A stretch of DNA of 64,000 nt from CAIUKX01 sp964580965. GTDB lineage: Bacteria > Bacteroidota > Bacteroidia > Flavobacteriales_D > Crocinitomicaceae. The translations under genes were made by a program, and so were the position numbers. The notes beneath the pieces were generated by a model. The model was not told where the DNA came from. It saw only the letters and a program-made list of their open reading frames with translations, and ran no database searches. Positions 34,812 through 42,908 of the stretch are shown one piece after another (positions within the stretch are counted from its first letter, which is position 1; each line of letters starts with the position of its first letter). The stretch covers positions 1-64,000 of the forward strand of contig CAZOLZ010000005.1 in assembly GCA_964580965.1 (NCBI GenBank). The letters run 5' to 3'.

Positions 34812-35357
34812 ATGGTATTATTAAGCTCACTTATTAAAAAGAAGTTATCTGATGATCAGATATCTAATATTTTTATTAATGGACTGTTTGATGTTGTTGA
34901 AAATGGTTTTAAAGAGATTGCTGACTTAATAAATGAAGATGTTGTTTTTGTTAAATCGCCTGAAATTAATCAGAATTTAAATGGAGAATTTGCTTTGATT
35001 GTAATTGCTGCAAATTTATCTACACTAGAAAGTACATTCGAAGCAGATCAAGCTGTGAGGGTAGAACAAAAGATTTTCGAGAAGCTAGGGAAGTTATATG
35101 AGATGTCTACCAAAGATTTTGAATCTTTAGCAAGAGAATATCAAAGTTTTATTGCAAAAGTTAATAAGCCATCCAAGAATTTAGTATATGGGATGTCAAA
35201 AGCAATTTTTGAGAAGTATGAATTGAATGAGTTTCAAGATGAGTATTTCAGGAGGATGCAGGCTCCAAATCCTTTATTCTTAAAGCGTTTAGATGAGGTT
35301 ATGATTAATTTTATTTGGAATTGGGATGCCTTCTTTAAAAAGTATAAATTAAACTAG
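34812..35357 (+). CDS. Protein of unknown function (181 residues)
   Basis: I do not recognise the family. The product is soluble, with no signal peptide and with mixed alpha/beta composition; residues 1-90 look like a compact domain with hydrophobic strand FALIVIAANLS near residue 57, and the rest is helical with a conserved-looking aromatic end (FIWNWDAFFKKYKLN). A TAAATTTG -7 element lies 20 bases before the start and a strong terminator 20 bases after the stop, so it is a monocistronic gene. Good codon use, its own promoter and terminator make it a real gene. Confidence 0.8.
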   Translation: MVLLSSLIKKKLSDDQISNIFINGLFDVVENGFKEIADLINEDVVFVKSPEINQNLNGEFALIVIAANLSTLESTFEADQAVRVEQKIFEKLGKLYEMSTKDFESLAREYQSFIAKVNKPSKNLVYGMSKAIFEKYELNEFQDEYFRRMQAPNPLFLKRLDEVMINFIWNWDAFFKKYKLN

Positions 35358-35377
35358 AAAAATTGTTACTTAGTTTG

Positions 35378-35407
35378 AATCCTCATGATTACTCATGAGG
35401 ATTTTTT
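35378..35407 (+). terminator. Terminator of the 181-residue protein gene
   Basis: An 11-bp stem (AATCCTCATGA / TCATGAGGATT) with a TTAC loop is followed by TTTTTATT, 20 bases past the stop codon. It also separates this gene from convergent rsmG. Confidence 0.85.
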
Positions 35408-35430
35408 ATTTGTAGTTATTTATAAAAAAA

Positions 35431-36060
35431 TTAATGTCTTACGTATACTACCTTTTTAGTGTCAAAAAAGACTTCTTCAAAAATACTTTTTAAGTCGTAC
35501 GTTTTATAGAATTTTTTCACAGCTTTCATTTCCTCTGTTAAATCGCCTCCTTTTAGGTAAAGTATACCATTTTTTAAATCATGAACACTTTTTTTCTTGA
35601 ATTTATCTTTTGTCCATTTTAAAAAAGCAGGCATGGCTGTAACAGCTCTACTTACAATGAAGTCAAATTGTTGATTAATATGCTCAGCTCTTTCATGAAT
35701 AGCTGTTACGTTTGTTAAATTAAGTGTTTTAGCAACTTCTTGAACAACCTTTATTTTTTTACCAATAGAGTCTACTAGAAGAAAATTACAGTTCGGATAT
35801 AATATGGCTAGTGGAATACCGGGAAATCCTCCACCTGTTCCGATATCTAAAATATCTGAATTGTCTTCGAATTTTTGAATTTTCGCTATTCCAAGAGAGT
35901 GTAGTACATGGCGTTCATAAAAGTTATCTGTATCTTTTCTTGAAATCACATTAATTTGATTGTTCCATTCAGTGTAAATGGATAATAATTTTGAGAATTG
36001 ATCTTTCTGTATTTCTGAAATATCAGGAAAATACTTTAATATAAGCTGTTCAGAATTCAT
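35431..36060 (-). CDS. rsmG: 16S rRNA (guanine527-N7)-methyltransferase
   Basis: RsmG (GidB) makes m7G527 in 16S rRNA, in the 530 loop. The 209-residue protein is of family length, has the SAM motif DIGTGGGFPGIPLAI (about 72-86) and the following LLVDSIGKKIKVV segment, and the FIVSRAVTAMPAFL region (about 130-143) with the conserved RA dipeptide. It is 38 bases downstream of the ECF sigma gene; a TACATTTG box ends only 4 bases before its start codon, which either allows a leaderless transcript or is chance. Confidence 0.96.
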   Translation of the reverse strand: MNSEQLILKYFPDISEIQKDQFSKLLSIYTEWNNQINVISRKDTDNFYERHVLHSLGIAKIQKFEDNSDILDIGTGGGFPGIPLAILYPNCNFLLVDSIGKKIKVVQEVAKTLNLTNVTAIHERAEHINQQFDFIVSRAVTAMPAFLKWTKDKFKKKSVHDLKNGILYLKGGDLTEEMKAVKKFYKTYDLKSIFEEVFFDTKKVVYVRH

Positions 36061-36064
36061 ACTA

Positions 36065-36072
36065 CAAATGTA
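36065..36072 (-). promoter_or_regulatory. Candidate -7 element before rsmG
   Basis: TACATTTG on the minus strand matches TAnnTTTG and ends 4 bases before the rsmG start codon; it forms a small imperfect palindrome CTAC-AAAT-GTAG. Confidence 0.35.
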
Positions 36073-36098
36073 GTTAAAAAGTCAAATTTCAGAGTTTT

Positions 36099-36704
36099 TT
36101 AAATGCTGTCTTTGGTTTTTTCAATTAAGCTTGCAAGAAAATCTCTTGCTCTAAAAAGTTGAGCTTTTACAGTTCCGAGTGGAAGGTCTAATTCTTGAGC
36201 AATTTCTTCGTAACTTAACTCTTCAAAATATCTTTTCTCAATTAGGACACGATAACGAGGTTTTAGTTTTGTTACCAGTTCACGCATCAATTTGACTTTT
36301 TGGTCTTGGATAACACTTTCCTCAGGATCAAGAGTAGATGATTTTGCATCAAAATATATAACTTCTCCATCATCGTTAATTCTTCCTGAATCCATAGATG
36401 TAACAGAAATTCTTTTTTTACGAATGAAATCGATGCAATTATTTGATGCAATTTTGAAAAGCCATGTGCTGAATGCAAAACTGGGTGAATATTGTTCTAG
36501 ACGGTTAAAGGCTTTACCGAATGCTTCAATAGTTAAATCATCAGCATCGTCATTGTTTTTAACCATTTTCAGCATCATGAAGTAGATAGACTCTCTGTAT
36601 TTTTCCATTAATTCAGCATAAGCACTTTGTTTGCCATCTATAGCTTGTTTGACTAAGATTAAATCTTGTTGTGCTTTGTCTGATAAATGATTTCCGTCTA
36701 CCAT
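36099..36704 (-). CDS. ECF-type RNA polymerase sigma factor
   Basis: The 201-residue protein has sigma region 2 at about residues 25-100 (YRESIYFMMLKMVKNNDDADDLTIEAFGKAF, here given by YRESIYFM and DADDLTIEAFGKAF, then FSTWLFKIASNNCIDFIRKKR) and region 4 at about 140-195 (YFEELSYEEIAQELDLPLGTVKAQLFRAR). It lacks regions 1 and 3, so it is an extracytoplasmic-function sigma. No anti-sigma factor gene is beside it. Its start lies 7 bases inside the end of the glycosyltransferase gene, so the two are coupled. The regulon is unknown. Confidence 0.95.
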   Translation of the reverse strand: MVDGNHLSDKAQQDLILVKQAIDGKQSAYAELMEKYRESIYFMMLKMVKNNDDADDLTIEAFGKAFNRLEQYSPSFAFSTWLFKIASNNCIDFIRKKRISVTSMDSGRINDDGEVIYFDAKSSTLDPEESVIQDQKVKLMRELVTKLKPRYRVLIEKRYFEELSYEEIAQELDLPLGTVKAQLFRARDFLASLIEKTKDSI

Positions 36705-37834
36705 TTTTTTAATTCTTTTTTATCTGTCGTATAAAACAAAATAGGCATTAATAATGCATATCCAATATCGTATAATGGAAGATACCAAACTAAACTTTTT
36801 TCAAGAAGCTTTGAAAAGCATTTCCCCTGAATTATCCACTTTACACTCGTAATAAAAATAAAAATAGATAATGTTATCAGTGTGAAATTGATATTAAATA
36901 ACAAATTAACAAATGATATCATAAGGATTAACATGCTTAAGGGGTAAATTCCTAACATTGTTTTTTTGAAAACATTATATTTGTCAGAAGTTGTAAAATG
37001 CCTAGATTTTTGCAGATACCATTTTTTCCAAGTTTCTGAACCTTCTGAAAAGCAAAAGGAGTCTGGGTTTAAGTTTATTTCTAAGTTGTTTTTAGTAGCA
37101 CTTTCTTGAATAAATAAATCATCATCACCGGAAGCGAGAGCATAGTGAGATTTAAACCCATTAACAGAGTTAAATACTTCTTTTGTATAAGCCAGGTTTC
37201 TACCAACTCCCATATATGGGAGTTTATTTAATGCCATTGAAAAATAATTCATAGCAATCCAAGCGGTATCAAAGCGAATGATTTTATTTAAAAAAGTATT
37301 TCGTTTGATGTACGGGCCATATCCTAAAACAATTTTCTTTTCGATATTAAAATTAGTTGCTACACTTTTTAGCCATTGATTGCTATTAGGTTTACAATCC
37401 GCGTCGGTAAATACTAAATACTCGTGTTTAGCTCCTTTGATACCAAGTGTGAGCGGTAATTTTTTACCTGGTTTCAAATGCCTATTTTTTTCAACTTCAA
37501 TAGTTCTTAAGTTAAAATAACGTTGCTCGTATGCATTTAAAATAGTTGTTGAATCATCAATTGACTGGTGGTTCACTACGATAACTTCAAAGTTTGGGTA
37601 ATCTTGTTCTAAAATGTAAGGAAGATTTTCATACAAATTATCCGACTCATTTCTAGCTGATATAATTACAGTTATCGGTGGTGTGATTGTATTTTCCTTT
37701 GATTTTTTCTTTTTGTAAAAAGCAAGTTTGCCATGAATGAAAATGGTGAAAAATACCTGAGTTATTCCCATCAAAATAAAGATGAAAAATAATAAAGAAG
37801 GAATATTATAATCAATATCAGGTATAAAAATCAT
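36698..37834 (-). CDS. Membrane-bound family 2 glycosyltransferase
   Basis: The 378-residue protein has an N-terminal membrane segment (residues about 12-33), a GT2 catalytic domain at about 50-280 and two or three C-terminal membrane segments. GT2 marks are ITVIISARNESDNLYENLPYI (given by ISARNESDNL), the DxD-like DADCKPN near residue 125, GDDDLFIQESA near 225 and the QKSRHFTT motif, a variant of QxxRW seen in processive enzymes. The product sugar is unknown. Its stop overlaps the sigma-factor start by 7 bases. Divergent tgt starts 77 bases upstream. Confidence 0.9.
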   Translation of the reverse strand: MIFIPDIDYNIPSLLFFIFILMGITQVFFTIFIHGKLAFYKKKKSKENTITPPITVIISARNESDNLYENLPYILEQDYPNFEVIVVNHQSIDDSTTILNAYEQRYFNLRTIEVEKNRHLKPGKKLPLTLGIKGAKHEYLVFTDADCKPNSNQWLKSVATNFNIEKKIVLGYGPYIKRNTFLNKIIRFDTAWIAMNYFSMALNKLPYMGVGRNLAYTKEVFNSVNGFKSHYALASGDDDLFIQESATKNNLEINLNPDSFCFSEGSETWKKWYLQKSRHFTTSDKYNVFKKTMLGIYPLSMLILMISFVNLLFNINFTLITLSIFIFITSVKWIIQGKCFSKLLEKSLVWYLPLYDIGYALLMPILFYTTDKKELKKW

Positions 37835-37879
37835 ATAATAAAAGCTTATTACAAATATGGGGGCTTTAAGAAATACAAT

Positions 37880-37887
37880 TATCTTTG
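37880..37887 (+). promoter_or_regulatory. Candidate -7 element for tgt
   Basis: TATCTTTG matches TAnnTTTG and ends 24 bases before the tgt start codon. A -33 TTTG is not evident. Confidence 0.5.
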
Positions 37888-37911
37888 TAAAATTTATTTT
37901 TCAACAATTTT

Positions 37912-39042
37912 ATGCACTTCGAATTATTACATACTGATAAACAGTCAAATGCAAGAGCAGGTTTGATTCAAACTGATCATGGATTGATTGAGACACCAAT
38001 ATTTATGCCTGTTGGAACTGCCGGTACTGTCAAAGGTGTTCATCAACATGAATTAAAAGATGATATCCAAGCTCAAATTATTTTGGGTAACACATATCAT
38101 TTATACATGCGGCCAGGTATGGATGTAATTGAAAATGCTCGAGGGTTACATCAATTTAATGGTTGGGATTTACCTTTACTTACTGATAGTGGTGGATATC
38201 AAGTTTATTCGCTTTCTGGCTCAAATAAAATAACAGAAGAAGGTGTGAAATTTCAATCACATATTAATGGAAGCTATCATTTTTTTACTCCAGAAAAATC
38301 AATCGATATTCAACGTTCAATAGGTGCAGATATTATAATGGCTTTTGATGAGTGTACACCTTATCCTTGTGAATATAATTATGCAAAACGTTCTATGCAT
38401 ATGACTCATAGGTGGTTAAAAAGATGTTATGATAGAATGGATGAGACTGAACCTTTGTATGGGCATCAACAAATTTTATTTCCAATTGTGCAAGGAAGTG
38501 TATATAAGGATTTAAGAGTGGAATCCGCTGAAGTTATAGCTTCTTATGGGACTGTTGGTAATGCAATTGGAGGACTTTCTGTAGGTGAGCCAGATGAGGA
38601 TTTGTATGCTATGACAGATTTAGTTTGTGGGATTTTACCGGAGGATAAAGCAAGGTATCTAATGGGAATTGGTACTCCTGTGAACTTATTGGAATGTATA
38701 GCTCTGGGAATTGATATGTTTGATTGTGTTATGCCATCAAGAAATGCGCGTCATGGTATGTTATTTACTTCTGAAGGTATCATAAATATTAAAAATCAAA
38801 AATGGGAAAAAGACTTTTCTCCAGTTGATGAAAACGGCACTTCATACGTTGATAAAGTTTATTCAAAAGCATATTTAAGACATTTAATAAAATCTAACGA
38901 ATACTTAGGTTTTCAAATTGCTACGATTCATAATTTAGCGTTTTACGTCTCATTGGTTAAAGAAGCTAGAACTCGAATTATTGATGGTTCTTTTTCTGCA
39001 TGGAAAGATGTAATGGTCAAAAAATTAGCAACAAGATTATAA
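37912..39042 (+). CDS. tgt: tRNA-guanine transglycosylase lacking the zinc-binding cysteines
   Basis: TGT swaps guanine-34 for preQ1 in Asn, Asp, His and Tyr tRNAs during queuosine synthesis. The 376-residue protein is full length, with the substrate-binding TDSGGYQVYSL (91-101, Asp92), QGSVYKDLR (194-202), GGLSVGEP, and the nucleophile Asp271 in GIDMFDCVMPSRNARHG. The C-terminal zinc site is altered. Where the classical enzyme has C-x-C-x2-C after DEN, this protein reads DENGTSYVDKVYSKAYLRHL: Gly309, Ser311 and Asp314 stand at the three cysteine positions in an ungapped alignment, while the fourth ligand, His340 in TIHNL, is kept. The rest of the fold is intact, so the gene is not decayed. 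It is followed by the LptF/G permease gene. Confidence 0.95.
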   Translation: MHFELLHTDKQSNARAGLIQTDHGLIETPIFMPVGTAGTVKGVHQHELKDDIQAQIILGNTYHLYMRPGMDVIENARGLHQFNGWDLPLLTDSGGYQVYSLSGSNKITEEGVKFQSHINGSYHFFTPEKSIDIQRSIGADIIMAFDECTPYPCEYNYAKRSMHMTHRWLKRCYDRMDETEPLYGHQQILFPIVQGSVYKDLRVESAEVIASYGTVGNAIGGLSVGEPDEDLYAMTDLVCGILPEDKARYLMGIGTPVNLLECIALGIDMFDCVMPSRNARHGMLFTSEGIINIKNQKWEKDFSPVDENGTSYVDKVYSKAYLRHLIKSNEYLGFQIATIHNLAFYVSLVKEARTRIIDGSFSAWKDVMVKKLATRL

Positions 39043-39051
39043 TTGAATCAG

Positions 39052-40128
39052 ATGATTAAAATCCTAGACAAATACATCATAAAAAAATTCCTAACGACAT
39101 TTTTTTTCATGTTGGGGGTAATAATGTTATTGTCTATGGTTTTTGATATGTCATCTAGATTAAGTGAATTTATTGAAAAACAAGCACCTTTAAGTGAAAT
39201 ATTATTCAAATACTATTTGACTTTTATTTTGCATTATGGAAATATGTTTTCTTCTCTTATCATTTTTGTTTCTGTAATTTGGTTTACAGCTAAAATGGCT
39301 CAGGAATCTGAAATCATACCTATAATGAATAGTGGGATAACATTCAAAAGGTTTTTACGTCCTTACATGTTTGCCTCAACAATTTTGATGTTAATTGCTT
39401 TATTGATGAATCATATTGTTTTACCACGATCTAATTCTGTAATGCTTGATTTCGAAGAGACTTATTACAGAGCTAGGATGCGAATTGATAATTACTATGC
39501 TGAATTACCTGATAACATTTTATTAAATTTTGAAACTTACTTATCAGATGAAAATGTGATTACAAACTTTGTGATGGAACAAACAGACGATAAGGATCAA
39601 TTGCAGTATTTTGTAAAAGCAAAATCAGCTGTAAATATTTCAGGCACAAAAAAATGGAAATTGACGAATTACTATGAACGTATAATTCATGATTCAGTTG
39701 AAACGATTCATAATGGTTTTGAAAAAGATACTGTGTTTACGTTTGAAATTTCAGATATTGCTCAAAGAGAGAATATAGCCGAGAAAATGACTTATTCTGA
39801 GCTCAAAGATTTTATTGAACTGGAAAAGAAAAAAGGGTCACCAAATATTCCTTTGTATGAAATTGTATTGTACGAAAGAACATCTCTTCCTTTTGCTACA
39901 TATGTATTAACCATTATCGGAGTTGCTGTTTCAAGTCGAAAGAAAAGGGGAGGAGTAGGTATAAATATAGCTATAGGATTAGGTATAATTTTCATATATA
40001 TTTTTGCTATGAAGGTTACAACTGTTGCAGCTCAAAATGTAGGTTTCCCAACTTATCTTGCTGTTTGGATGCCGAATATAATCTTTGGCTTTATTGCATA
40101 CCTTCTATATAGATACATGCCTAAATAA
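39052..40128 (+). CDS. LptF/LptG-family permease
   Basis: The 358-residue protein belongs to the LptF/LptG (YjgP/YjgQ) family, the membrane subunits of the LPS-exporting ABC transporter. It begins ILDKYIIKKFLTTFFFMLGVI with the first membrane helix and has three N-terminal helices, a periplasmic beta-jellyroll part (about 130-260) and three C-terminal helices with SSRKKRGGVGINIAIGLGI. The ATG at 39052 gives this normal start; a TTG at 39043, immediately after tgt, is an alternative. It lies within 10 bases of tgt and is probably cotranscribed. The second permease and LptB are not in this window. Confidence 0.9.
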   Translation: MIKILDKYIIKKFLTTFFFMLGVIMLLSMVFDMSSRLSEFIEKQAPLSEILFKYYLTFILHYGNMFSSLIIFVSVIWFTAKMAQESEIIPIMNSGITFKRFLRPYMFASTILMLIALLMNHIVLPRSNSVMLDFEETYYRARMRIDNYYAELPDNILLNFETYLSDENVITNFVMEQTDDKDQLQYFVKAKSAVNISGTKKWKLTNYYERIIHDSVETIHNGFEKDTVFTFEISDIAQRENIAEKMTYSELKDFIELEKKKGSPNIPLYEIVLYERTSLPFATYVLTIIGVAVSSRKKRGGVGINIAIGLGIIFIYIFAMKVTTVAAQNVGFPTYLAVWMPNIIFGFIAYLLYRYMPK

Positions 40129-40161
40129 ATATCTATTTTTTCATTCAGAAGACTTTTAGGT

Positions 40162-40890
40162 TTATTTAAATACTTTTTTCAGTAGATCTGTTGTTCTAGC
40201 TCCAGGATTTTTTCTAATGTCGATTTCCTCTCTTTCTATCTTAATGAATAACCCATCTATAGCTTTGTTGGTAGCGTAATCAACAAGGTCGGGGTTTATT
40301 TTTTGAACCAAAGGTATTTTGTTGTAAGCTGAAATCATTGTTCTCCAATGTTTTGTTGCTCCGACATTATTTAGAGAAGCTTCAATGATGGGTTTGAATT
40401 TTAGCACTAAATCTTCTCTTGTTTGATTGCTTAAATAGGTAGTTGCCGCATTTTGTTCTCCGTTAAGGATATTCATTACATCTTGAAGAGTTAGCTCTTT
40501 GATTGCTTTAATGAAAAGTTCTTTTGAGCTATTTGCTGCATCTTCTGCAGCTCTATTGATGGATTCAATTGTATTGTCAATAAGTTGACCTTGTCCAATT
40601 TTTCTCAATTTTTCTTCGATTTGTTCAGCTTCATTGGGTAAAGGGATTTTTACACTTAAGTCCTTGTAGTAACCATCTTTTGCTGACAACAGGTTTACAC
40701 CATTTTCAATTCCTTTATTAAGTGCTTCTTTGATTCCTTTTGCAACTTCATCCTCAGTTAAACTTGAGTTCTTAAATGAAGAAGAAACCTTAGAAGATAA
40801 TTCTTTATTGATTTTTGGAAGTTGTGCATTTAAATACAGACATGAACTTAAAAATAATCCTGTAGCTATAATTGTCTTAATTCTTTTCAT
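40162..40890 (-). CDS. DUF4197-family exported protein
   Basis: The 242-residue product has a signal peptide (IIATGLFLSSCLYLNAQ; the Cys inside does not form a clear lipobox followed by the usual spacer) and then a helical DUF4197 domain: VAKGIKEALNKGIENGVNLLSAKDGYYKD (given by AKGIKEALNKGIENGVN), ending TDLLKKVF. The function of DUF4197 is unknown. It starts 10 bases after the acs stop, so the genes are likely cotranscribed. Confidence 0.85.
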   Translation of the reverse strand: MKRIKTIIATGLFLSSCLYLNAQLPKINKELSSKVSSSFKNSSLTEDEVAKGIKEALNKGIENGVNLLSAKDGYYKDLSVKIPLPNEAEQIEEKLRKIGQGQLIDNTIESINRAAEDAANSSKELFIKAIKELTLQDVMNILNGEQNAATTYLSNQTREDLVLKFKPIIEASLNNVGATKHWRTMISAYNKIPLVQKINPDLVDYATNKAIDGLFIKIEREEIDIRKNPGARTTDLLKKVFK

Positions 40891-40900
40891 AGTCTTTACA

Positions 40901-42796
40901 TTAAAGGGAGTTTTTAATAATTTGATCTAGTAAAGATGGATCTAAAAGAGTAGAAGTATCTCCAAAATTTGACTTTTCTCCTTCTGCAATTTTTCTTAAT
41001 ATGCGTCGCATGATTTTTCCAGATCTTGTTTTGGGTAGTCCTGATACAACTTGAATCTTATCAGGTTTGGCAATTTTACCAATTTCTAATGAAATACTTT
41101 CAATAATTGATTGTTGGATAGTTTCTAAATCAGTATTAGAATTAGAGACAATAAAAGCATAAATTGCTTGTCCTTTTATATCATGGGGGAATCCAACCAC
41201 AGCCGATTCAATAGCGAATTCGTTTTTATTGATAGCATCTTCAATTTCAGCGGTTCCGAACCTATGACCAGATACATTTATTACATCGTCAACACGACCA
41301 ATTATACGGTACATTCCATTTTTATCTCTTTTAGCACCATCTCCTGTAAAATAATGATTCGGATAATGAGAAAAATAGGTTAATCGGCATCTATCATGAT
41401 CGCCATATGTTGTTCTGAGAATTGAAGGCCATGGATACTTCATACATAGATAACCTTCTTTATTTGGTGTTTTAATTTCTTGCCCTTCTTGATCTAGTAA
41501 TACGGGTTGAATTCCCGGTAGAGGAAGACCTGCAAATGTTGCCTTACTCGGAGATAGTTTTCCTAAACCAGATAACATGATGCCTCCTGTTTCAGTTTGC
41601 CACCATGTATCTACAATTGGGCAATTGTTTTTACCGATATATTTAGAATACCAATTGTAAGCTTCTTCATTAATAGGTTCTCCTACAGAGCCTAATACCT
41701 TTAAGGATTTGAGGTTAGCTCTTTCAATAAATTTTGAATCAAACGACATTAAAGACCGAATTGCTGTAGGAGCAGTGTAGAATTGATTTACGTTATATTT
41801 ATCAATAATTTCCCAGAAACGTCCAGCATCAGGATAGGTTGGAATGCCTTCAAATATAACTGATGTTGCTCCTGATAATAATGGCCCATATATAATATAA
41901 GAATGACCTGTTATCCATCCTATATCAGCTGTGCACCAAAAAATATCATTTTCTTCATATTGAAAAACATTTTGAAAAGAGTAGGCTGTATATACCATGT
42001 ATCCACCACAAGTGTGAACAACTCCTTTAGGTTTCCCTGTTGATCCAGAAGTATATAAAATAAACAAAGGGTCTTCTGAATTCATTGGCTCAGCCTTGCA
42101 ATACTTAGATTGATTAGCTTGGATGGTATGAAAATCTATTTCAAATTTATTATTGACTTCACCGTTAAGAACAATACAGTGTTTAATTGATGTACAATTT
42201 TTTAAAGCTTCTTCAGTTATTTCTTTTAAAGCTACAGTTTTATCACCACGATACAGTTCTTTTGCTGTTATAATTAGTTTGGCTTGTGCATCATTAATCC
42301 GATCAGCTAAAGCTTGCGCTGAAAATCCTGCAAAAACGATTGAATGAATTGCACCAACTCTAGCACAGGCTAATATGGCTACTACAGATTCTAAAACCAT
42401 AGGCATGTAAATACATACACGATCGCCTTTGGATATTCCAATTGACTTTAATCCATTTGCCAATTTACAAACGTCATCATGTAATTCTTGATAAGTAATT
42501 GTTTTAGTTGTTTCATTCGGTGAATTTGGCTCCCAATAGAACGCAATTTTGTCAGGAGTGTTTTCAATATTTTGTTCAAGTATATTTTCTGTGATATTTA
42601 GTTTTCCTTCTTTAAACCATTCAATTACAGGTGCATTTGAGTCATTTTTATTATTGAAGTTCCAGTTTAAAGTAGTGTTCCATTTTTCTTGCCACAAAAA
42701 ATTGTTAGCAATTTTATCCCAGAACATTTTTGGGTTATCAATACTTTCTTGATATGCTTCTTGATATGCTTGAAATGAATCAATTTTTAATTTCAT
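40901..42796 (-). CDS. acs: Acetyl-CoA synthetase
   Basis: Acs activates acetate with ATP and CoA through acetyl-AMP. The 631-residue protein has the AMP-forming signatures YTSGSTGKPKGVVHT (about 251-265), the WCTADIGWITGHSY region, DTWWQTETGG (about 400-409), TGDGAKRDKNG and the C-terminal catalytic lysine in KTRSGKIMRR (Lys near residue 601), the site normally controlled by acetylation. It is a little shorter than E. coli Acs (652). The N-terminus holds a 4-residue duplication (AYQEAYQE) encoded by a perfect 12-base repeat. A TAACTTTG -7 element lies 18 bases before the start, and DUF4197 follows. Confidence 0.97.
   Translation of the reverse strand: MKLKIDSFQAYQEAYQESIDNPKMFWDKIANNFLWQEKWNTTLNWNFNNKNDSNAPVIEWFKEGKLNITENILEQNIENTPDKIAFYWEPNSPNETTKTITYQELHDDVCKLANGLKSIGISKGDRVCIYMPMVLESVVAILACARVGAIHSIVFAGFSAQALADRINDAQAKLIITAKELYRGDKTVALKEITEEALKNCTSIKHCIVLNGEVNNKFEIDFHTIQANQSKYCKAEPMNSEDPLFILYTSGSTGKPKGVVHTCGGYMVYTAYSFQNVFQYEENDIFWCTADIGWITGHSYIIYGPLLSGATSVIFEGIPTYPDAGRFWEIIDKYNVNQFYTAPTAIRSLMSFDSKFIERANLKSLKVLGSVGEPINEEAYNWYSKYIGKNNCPIVDTWWQTETGGIMLSGLGKLSPSKATFAGLPLPGIQPVLLDQEGQEIKTPNKEGYLCMKYPWPSILRTTYGDHDRCRLTYFSHYPNHYFTGDGAKRDKNGMYRIIGRVDDVINVSGHRFGTAEIEDAINKNEFAIESAVVGFPHDIKGQAIYAFIVSNSNTDLETIQQSIIESISLEIGKIAKPDKIQVVSGLPKTRSGKIMRRILRKIAEGEKSNFGDTSTLLDPSLLDQIIKNSL
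42746..42769. repeat. Perfect 12-base tandem repeat inside acs
   Basis: The unit TTCTTGATATGC is repeated twice in tandem, encoding AYQE twice on the minus strand near the acs N-terminus. It keeps frame, so it is a recent or tolerated in-frame duplication. Confidence 0.8.
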
Positions 42797-42814
42797 AATA
42801 TTTTAGGCTTTTCT

Positions 42815-42822
42815 CAAAGTTA
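42815..42822 (-). promoter_or_regulatory. Candidate -7 element for acs
   Basis: TAACTTTG on the minus strand matches TAnnTTTG, 18 bases before the acs start codon; a divergent box for the SDR gene lies 48 bases away. Confidence 0.5.
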
Positions 42823-42870
42823 TAAATATTCACTGATATAAAAAATTCATTTATAGCAGGCTATATTTTA

Positions 42871-42878
42871 TATTTTTG
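42871..42878 (+). promoter_or_regulatory. Candidate -7 element for the SDR gene
   Basis: TATTTTTG on the plus strand matches TAnnTTTG and ends 30 bases before the SDR start codon. Confidence 0.45.
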
Positions 42879-42908
42879 TATGTTTAAACATCAAATTTTA
42901 AATTAATA

